From assembly GCA_037176885.1 (NCBI GenBank), contig JAWWNJ010000003.1, forward strand, positions 496,001 to 560,000: a stretch of DNA of 64,000 nt. Direction: 5' to 3'. This DNA is from Favolaschia claudopus (Eukaryota > Basidiomycota > Agaricomycetes > Agaricales > Mycenaceae). A program made the translations under genes and the position numbers. Under the pieces are notes generated by a model. It was not told where the DNA came from. It did not search any database and worked only from the letters and a program-made list of their open reading frames with translations. Shown here one piece after another: positions 57,880 to 64,000 of the stretch (position 1 is the stretch's first letter; each line of letters opens with the position of its first letter).

Positions 57880-58920
57880 CTGTTTTGGCCTGAAGAAACT
57901 TACTCGCAGCAAGCCCCGAGACTCAACACCGGATCAAGGGCGAAAGAAAAAAGCGCAAACCGCAACAAATGTCCTAACCGCGGCTCTACGCGCTCTGGGA
58001 ACATGGTCTAGTCACATCCCGGTATTGGGGATGTTGAATAGCGTCATCGAGCCTGTTCTAGCCCTTACTGAGCAAGTCCAGGTGTGCATGTAGCTAACGA
58101 TTGGCTACAGTTCTGATCTTACTTATCTGCCAGCAAACTGCTGATAACATGGAAAAAATCTTGTCCAATTATCATCGCGCGTCGAATATCTCACAGAGGT
58201 GATTCAGAAGTCAGATAACCAGGAAATTATTGGTGAACGACTGAGAGGGTATGTCAATAGCTATTTTGTATGGGACGTTACTTACACAAGCAGAGAGTTA
58301 CTCAGAATGCAGGAGGATCTAGGAGGAGCTCACAAAGAACAGTGGTTGGGACAATTTTTTAATAGCAGGGACAACGCTGCCATGATTAAAAAGCATAACA
58401 ACAATCTTTTGGCTATGATTACGGAAAACACTGTAAGAGCAAGATCAAGTCTTGGTTGCGCCTTCAAGTCCTCGCTACTAACGAACATGATAGCTTATGG
58501 GGGTCGACCAGATTATGAAAAAGCTAAAGGACATTGAAGTGAGCGTATTTTCTGTCTCACTCTTGCCATTGGATTCTTATTGTTGAAAAGCAATCTAAAC
58601 TGTCAACCTTCGGTGAGGATGCAGCATTCGACTCACCATGCACTGCTGATCTGGTTACGGGTCCAGATAACTGGTGGGCATGGAGGCTCAGGAGGTGCAG
58701 GCCATGAAGTCGGGGGCAAGGGTGGAGTTGGTGGAGGTCCTCGTCTCAGTTTTTGCCACGGGATTCCGGCTCACTTGGGCAACATTTCGGGTGCGGACGT
58801 ATATTGTAGCTCAAAGCTTCAATCATCTCACACGCAGACTAGGTGGGCATGGAGGATCAGGGGGATCGGGTATGGTTGGTGGCATGGGCGGCACAGGGAA
58901 CGGGCCCATTATAAAGTTCA
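57880..58920 (+). pseudogene. Fragment of a fungal NLR/MLKL-type helical N-terminal protein with Gly-rich tail
   Basis: Exons in order: ALRALGTWSSHIPVLGMLNS...EPVLALTEQVQ (to 58080); after a 55-nt intron QTADNME, then a one-base slip in an A-run, and RVEYLTEVIQKSDNQEIIGE. A 45-nt intron (58249-58293) leads to ELLRMQEDLGGAHKEQWLGQ, FFNSRDNAAMIKKHNNNL; after another intron LMGVDQIMKKLKDIE. The pattern matches, from memory, the four-helix-bundle-like N-terminal domain (MLKL_NTD-like) of many Agaricomycete kinases and NACHT/STAND proteins. Gly-rich stretches GGHGGSGGAGHEVGGKGG and GGHGGSGGSGMVGGMGG follow at about 58675-58910. No NACHT or kinase domain follows. A Tc1 remnant and a MITE bound it. 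Confidence 0.55.
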
Positions 58921-58924
58921 GCTA

Positions 58925-59450
58925 CTCGGTGTGACCAAAAGTAACCGGAATCGGAAATTGCGTGTTTTCAACCAGATTTTGTGGGTGACTGCTGGGTAAA
59001 ATGACCCTATTAGCAGTGTATGAACATATACCATTGCATACGAAGCAGGCAAAAGGCTGCATGGTCTCTTTGTCCCATTATTACACATTCTTTTATGTAT
59101 GCTTTGAGGCGGGAAATTAGTGTGCCCAGTTGTCTCCCTCACTGAACAGCGGGAAACACTTGGCAACCTTAGATATCAAACCTGTAGACTATTGAGATAC
59201 TAAACACTCCTTTGAGGTACTTAATGTCCTGAAATTCCTGTATCTCTCCTTCAGAGAGCGCAAACATTTCCAAATTGGTCCAATTTCGAAGATTGATTCG
59301 CCAACTCAAAGCAAAATATTACATGCCATGCCCATGCCCTGGAAGTCATAGAAAGGATGATTTAGAAGAGCCCTGTTTCCCTTAAAGTTGTTTGAGTTTC
59401 GAGATTCCTCTCTAAAAAGCCAAATTCCGGTTACTTTTGGTCACACCGAG
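58925..59450. mobile_element. TA-flanked MITE, family CTCGGTGTGACC, copy 3
   Basis: A 526-bp element, ends CTCGGTGTGACCAAAAGTAA, is flanked by TA (58923-58924, 59451-59452). It is close to copy 1 at 10323-10771 with about 80 bp more interior. Confidence 0.9.
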
Positions 59451-59544
59451 TAGTGGTCGTCTTTAGCGGACGGCGGGACTGGCATACATCATGATAACAC
59501 TGATGAGGAGTTGGACGGGGAATACAGTAGAAAGGCGCTCGCAT

Positions 59545-59662
59545 CATGTCTGAGGCTTGGGTGTCTCAGATTGTGCCTGAGACTTGTCTCAAGCTTGAGA
59601 TTCAGAGCTCAGACTCAGATCTGACTGAGACTTGGACCGGAGACATATATGTCTCAGGATTT
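59545..59662. repeat. TCTGAG/CTCAGA palindrome cluster
   Basis: Repeated GTCTGAGGC, TCTCAGATTG, GAGACTTGTCTC, CTCAGACTCAG words occupy about 115 bp, like the subterminal arrays elsewhere. No partner array was found. Confidence 0.6.
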
Positions 59663-59814
59663 TTGTCCCAGAGAATACATCCATGCTTGTTGTACCGGGG
59701 AGAGGCGTGGGACGGGCTGGAATCCGGATGAAGAGACGGGGAGGGGTAGCAGGGGCAATGAGTGGCCGCGAAGGATGGAAGTGAGCGATAGACGGCAGAG
59801 GTGGAGTGGACAAC

Positions 59815-60065
59815 TTACGTAGCATGGAGACTGGGCAGTCAACATAGAGCTTCTACGCGTCCGACTTCCAGCGGCCCAGGAGCTTGATCTGCTCCTGAGT
59901 GTACCCTGCCTCTGCAGCAGCGAAGGCAGCTCCACGGCGGAAACTGTGGCCGGTGAACTCACCCTAGCTATACCAGCCCTCCGGAGGCAGTTGTCAAGTG
60001 CGGAGAGAGCAAAGAAGCGCGAGAGGGGTGCACCCGTGGAGGTGACGAACAGCGGAGCATACGGG
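59815..60065 (-). pseudogene. XerD-like tyrosine recombinase C-terminal remnant
   Basis: The minus strand reads APLFVTSTGAPLSRFFAL, LRRAGI, then after a frameshift GHSFRRGAAFAAAEAGY, IKLLGRWKSDA, a stop at 59853-59855, and KLYVD. GHSFRRG supplies the His-x-x-Arg box, and LGRW with the following Tyr region is the catalytic C-terminus of the XerD-type recombinases common in Agaricomycetes (as in Crypton/DIRS-related elements). The frameshift and stop kill it. Only the last about 80 residues are recognisable. 60066-62090 shows no further part of the gene. Confidence 0.7.
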
Positions 60066-62099
60066 GAAACAGCTTAGGCAGGTTGGGTCAGCTAGCTAAG
60101 AAGTCTTTGGGAAGAGGAGCCCGGGAAACCTTTGGTTTCTGGGTTCTCTGTCAGTGAGGCTTCTGGATGAGCACTAACCGACAGAAACCAGGGAACACAG
60201 AGACCGAACAGGCGGAATCCAAGAAGACGACTCCCCCAAAGAGATTTTAATACGTTGAACGTAATATTGCTGAAGTGGAGATTTGTGAAAGAGAAAGATG
60301 TTCAAAATTCAATGTGATTGACGTTGAACCAAAGAAGGTGGCCCAACTGTGATTGAGTCGAGCTTGTATTTGAGCAGTGCAGGATAGAAGGGTATCGAGC
60401 AACAATGTCAGCTGAACCGACGAATAGAGAGAAAAGAAGAGTCGGAACAAAGCAACACCATGTGAGACTGAAACAAAATGAAACAAACTTGAAGTGAGGA
60501 AGACGACCTCCTCTTTTCTCTAGAAGACAACTCGGAGCCGATATTTGACCAAGAGAACGATGTTCAAGGGCTGAACAATGGATTGTCGAGATATAGACAC
60601 CGAGATTGATTTAAATTTGTGAGGTGAGTGTCCACATGGACTTTGCAACATTGTACTAGTGAAGACAATCGTCAAGCTTATTCAAGGCACGACACGGCGA
60701 AGAAATGAGCGGCGGACAATCAAATGGACAAAGACCCGAGCAAAGGACAGGCAAGGGACACCACAGGTGACAATCACGTCCGATTCCGCAGGTGACAGTG
60801 ATTTGTCCGCCGTGCGACGAGCAGAATCCGAAGGCAGCTAAGAAATCATAGTAGCGGAAATCGTTCAGAACCGGTTGAACATGATGCATGTTGGACATCA
60901 ACAGCGGTTATCATTGAGAGGGAAATTAGAATGAATGAGTTTGCACTATAATGTGGCCAGGTACGACCCTAACCCCAGAGCTCATTTCGAGTTGTACGAA
61001 TCACTGAGCAGCAGGATGCATGAGCTGAGCATGAAATCACCATCTGGGGAACCGGCAGAGCGTATGCAACAGTGAGACCAACTTGAGGATTGCCCAACCC
61101 TTGCTCAATGCGGAGCTAGTCAATGACTTCGGATTGGCATGAAATAAAGTCGATTTGTCCGACTGGAGGATGAATTGGGCCTGCGAATCTGGGTGACAAA
61201 AAGCTAACTCGGAGCACCTCTACGGTTGATTCCGCAAGTAACAGAAATTGTAATTCAGAGACTCGTTACGGTGAGTAGTGTCACTTCAACGGAAGAGCCG
61301 AATTGAAATGGGTTACAGCCCAGCCAATAGCCCGAAGAAGAGTATTGAAAATGCAGAGTGAAAAAGCATACTAGTGGAAACGAAGAGGAATCACTGGATT
61401 GAAACGCAGCGACAAGAAGGAAAGTTTCCGCTGGTCAAAAATAGCATACCAGTATTAGGCGCATCACACGGACGTCGGACACACATGAAAGACGAATAAT
61501 ACACCGAGCATTAGGCGTCACAGCAGCAGGAAGAATCATGATCATGACCTCAATATTGATGGGATAAGCCCCCCGGAAGGTGAGCAAAGGAAGCAGACGT
61601 TTCTGCCAAGCGACCACTGGCTGGATCATGACTGCCCTGCCGGCGAAGATCTAAATATGAATGAATGAAACCCGCTGACAATGTGTCACGGCAGCACTGG
61701 CTCGAAGAACAAACAGGTGAGATCAAATGAGTGAAAACATGGAGCCGCCCCAAGAAAACACTTAGAAAGCAGCTCATCCCAGCGGGGTTACTCAAGTAGC
61801 AGGGAAGTAAAGACGTGCCAACGCACAGAAATCCGGCTAGTGACATTAAAGGAAAAGGTGCGAGATGTTACCGGGGCATGCAAGTTGAATAAGAACAATG
61901 CACAAATATGAAGACGGATGCGAGCATGTTCGGGATTATGCCGTGCTCAAGCATGAAAAATTCACTACAGAACAGCACACCGAAAAAGACACCAAGCTCG
62001 ATGATTCCTGCCATACAGAGCACGGCAGCAGACGGCTGCGAGCAGCACACACAGAAGAGGAGGCACAGAGGTAAGAGAATGCTGCATCTGAGAGTTCGG
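60066..62099. other. Stretch without a supportable gene
   Basis: Purine-rich, low-complexity-leaning sequence with many short frames and no recognisable domain or flanked repeat. Confidence 0.4.
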
Positions 62100-62460
62100 C
62101 GTGCAGGTTGCAGCGGCCGGTGACAGAGCATGCGAACAGAATAAGCACTGCAGCACAGCGGCATACAGGCGAGATGGGCACTACGACACAGCGGTACGCA
62201 GGCAAATGATGCTGCATCCGGAAACTCCGGCATGCAGGTTGCAGCGGCCCGCAACGGGGCATGCGAACAGAAAAGGCACTGCAGCACAGCGGCGTACAGG
62301 CAAAATAGGTGCTGCAGCACAGCGGCATGCGAGCGAAATGGGCACTACGACACAGCGGTACGCAGGCAAATAATACCGCACCCGGAAATTCCGGCGTACG
62401 GGTCGCAGCGGCCCGCAACGGAGCATGCGAACGAAATATTGAGCACTGCAGAGTGCGAAT
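62100..62460. repeat. Nested minisatellite (CAGCACAGCGGC)
   Basis: Units of about 130-150 bp recur three times (GGTTGCAGCGGCC..., GGGCATGCGAACAGAAAAGG). Each contains two or three roughly 35-bp subunits (GCAGCACAGCGGCATACAGG, GCACTACGACACAGCGGTAC). Long frames on both strands here are by-products of the repeat. Confidence 0.8.
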
Positions 62461-62574
62461 TGCAGCATACAGGCTGGAATCTTCGCAGTTCGAACCTGAA
62501 GACAAGACCACAGCAAAAGAGAATGTAGAGGCAAAATGGATAACATACCGAACAATACTGGGCTGGGGGCAAAC

Positions 62575-62681
62575 AGCGGCGCAGAGGCACAAAATAATAT
62601 GGCACGGAGGCACGAAATGAATTGGTGCAAAGGCACACGAGATAAATTGGTGCAAAGGCACAAAAATAAACTGGTGCAAAG
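62575..62681. repeat. Short tandem repeat (AAATTGGTGCAAAGGCACAA)
   Basis: Four to five degenerate 22-25-bp units such as AAATTGGTGCAAAGGCAC lie directly upstream of the putative LTR. Confidence 0.75.
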
Positions 62682-62930
62682 TGTAACGGATCTACCGCTC
62701 GCATCAGCTTGCGGCGAGATTTGCCCGAGTCGTTGCCAAGACTCGTATACACAGCCTCCGATTTTCTGTATAAGTAGTTAGGTTCTGTCGTAGATAGCTT
62801 TCCTTAGGTCAATCTAGGACTTACCCCAGTTCTTTGCTTGGTCCCTGTGTGCCGGAATTCGACGTCCCTTCGCTTCCGTCACATCTTTTGAACTTAACAA
62901 GCTCCTAGTAGACTGTCGACACACTTGACC
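62682..62930 (+). mobile_element. Putative LTR of a Ty3/gypsy element
   Basis: It begins TGTAACGGATCTACC, a usual LTR start, and lies just upstream of a gag start. The 3' boundary (CA near 62925) is a guess; the partner LTR would be beyond the window and no primer-binding site was clear. Confidence 0.45.
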
Positions 62931-62980
62931 ACGCTTACCCCCGACCCCTCCTCTCTGATTTGTGCTCGACATCGACCCAG

Positions 62981-64000
62981 ATGACTGATCCTGGCCGCGC
63001 TCGGAGTCGCTACCCGCTCCGCTCTCATGCGCGTGTCCCTGTTCCCGGACCTGGAATGTCTGTACTGAGACCTGTTAGCGCTGCCAACTCCCTGAGTCTC
63101 CGCTCTGAGACTCACCGACCGGAGATTCGTGCCTCTTCGACAAAGTCACGCCCCGTTTCCCCCGACCTACTGTACTATTACGATCGGTTGTTCACTGGGT
63201 GTCACCCGTCACCCAAATCGTTCACCGGACAAGTCGTTCACATCACGGCAATCACGACAAACTTTCTATATATGGAAGGCCGGCCCTTCTCGGCAAGTGC
63301 CGGCCGAATTTTTTTTTGCGATTTTGTGGCCCTTTTTGGGCCGAAAAACTCCCCGTCACCCGTCACCCTGTTCAAAATTGTTCAGTTCACGAAGCGGCGT
63401 CACGCATAACGTGAACAACCGATCGTAATAGTACAGTTTTGTACAGTCGGGCGGTATCGGGTGGACGACCTTCCTCTCGTCTGGATACGCCGCTGCCTTC
63501 GGGTAGCCATCACCTTTGGGTGTCGAACCGTTGCCTCTGGGCAACGAGACCTCATCGTCGATACACTCGACGCATACCGAGCTCTCTGGGCCCGTATTGA
63601 CCTCTGCCGTGGATTGGGGGATGCTCAAGGAGGGTGTTGCTATGTCTCGCATGGCAACACCCGTTCGTCAGCGCGCATCGTTCCCGGCAGCTTCATCGAG
63701 CGCACGCTCCGCAATGCCGACCGTGTAGACGGTTCACAAACCCCATCCGAACCATCCGACTCTTCTGGCTCAGATTCTGAGTCGTCAGATGGATCAGGGC
63801 CGGGGAGGTCTCACGCAACACGGCACCGTCGCAAGCGACGTTCCTCGAGAAGGAGTAGAAATTCTCGTACTAAGAAAGATCGAATGATTCTGAAGCCCAT
63901 TCCTCCCAGAGAATACGATGGCTCACCTGATACCGTCGCAGATTTGTGAAAGAAGAATCCAACTATGTCAAAGTTGGAAAAGTGCCCGTTGATGAACGTG
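62981..64000 (+). pseudogene. Ty3/gypsy gag, interrupted and frameshifted, cut by window end
   Basis: ATG at 62981 starts MTDPGRARSRYPLRSHARVP. After a 257-bp MITE (63175-63431) coding resumes. A frame ending at 63949 holds an acidic Ser-rich stretch (DSSGSDSESSDGSG), a basic stretch, and MILKPIPPREYDGSPD; one base out of frame follows RRFVKEESNYVKVGKVPVDE. That succession is the middle of gypsy gag in basidiomycetes. The MITE and the frameshift near 63940 suggest the copy is inactive unless the shift is an assembly error. Confidence 0.7.
63175..63431. mobile_element. Small TA-flanked MITE in gag (CTATTACGATCGG ends)
   Basis: A 257-bp element with 21-bp TIRs (CTATTACGATCGGTTGTTCA) is flanked by TA (63173-63174, 63432-63433). 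GTCACCCGTCACCC words recur within. Confidence 0.87.

Noticed and set aside
61936..62679. 247-codon minus-strand Cys/His/Leu-rich frame
   Set aside because: It lies wholly in the minisatellite and its repeats mirror the DNA repeat; there is no independent evidence for translation.

Overview
The window looks like transposon-dense nuclear DNA from a filamentous basidiomycete, most likely an Agaricomycete. Recognisable coding stretches are cut by short introns (about 45-70 nt, GT...AG, sometimes with a CTAAC-like branch site). The protein fragments are fungal mobile-element types: pogo/Fot1, Tc1, DDE_3, Ty3/gypsy gag, a LINE ORF1 and a XerD-like tyrosine recombinase. No bacterial operon, rRNA, tRNA or CRISPR array was seen, and no intact multi-exon housekeeping gene. 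Only one protein gene reads as clearly intact: a PD-(D/E)XK nuclease-like ORF at 31111-31884. This was read by eye with no database search, so family names rest on motifs and remembered family patterns.

Layout. 1-4900: a pogo transposase pseudogene inside long inverted repeats, split by a 390-bp MITE and ending in a LINE zinc-knuckle fragment. 5139-8931: a large CACTG/CACTA-ended element (TSD TATG). 9436-12730: mariner-type MITEs, half of a gypsy gag gene and a foldback element. 14347-18331: short inverted-repeat elements with dense palindromes, including a 9-bp-TSD (Mutator-like) element. 19946-20812: a possible Helitron 5' end and a mariner MITE. 21294-25878: a second large CACTG element (TSD TACT, 34-bp TIRs) with coding exons I cannot identify on both strands. 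28950-31884: a repeat cluster, a transposase-like gene with a Cys-rich tail, and the PD-(D/E)XK gene. 34589-45270: a Helitron 3' end, pogo/hAT/mariner MITEs, a captured Vts1/Smaug-type SAM domain, and more palindrome-array elements. 47403-50850: MITEs, the last exons of a DDE_3 transposase converging on a second gene, and a 53-bp solo terminal hairpin with its own TSD. 51734-56560: further MITEs, a LINE reduced to ORF1, and a host-like gene with a MITE placed exactly at an intron acceptor. 56870-60070: a Tc1 transposase, a fragment resembling the helical N-terminal domain of fungal NLR/MLKL-type proteins, and a dead tyrosine recombinase. 62100-64000: minisatellites, then an LTR and the start of a Ty3/gypsy gag gene.

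The strongest general pattern is that many unrelated-looking non-autonomous elements share one design: inverted ends followed by arrays of a short palindromic word private to each family (CTACTC/GAGTAG, GCACTC/GAGTGC, CATGCATG, TTAAGGCC, TAATCC/GGATTA, GTGTCCC/GGGACAC, ATTCAC/GTGAAT). In the 9-bp-TSD family the two terminal hairpins differ in sequence but stay self-complementary, which suggests selection on the hairpin itself.
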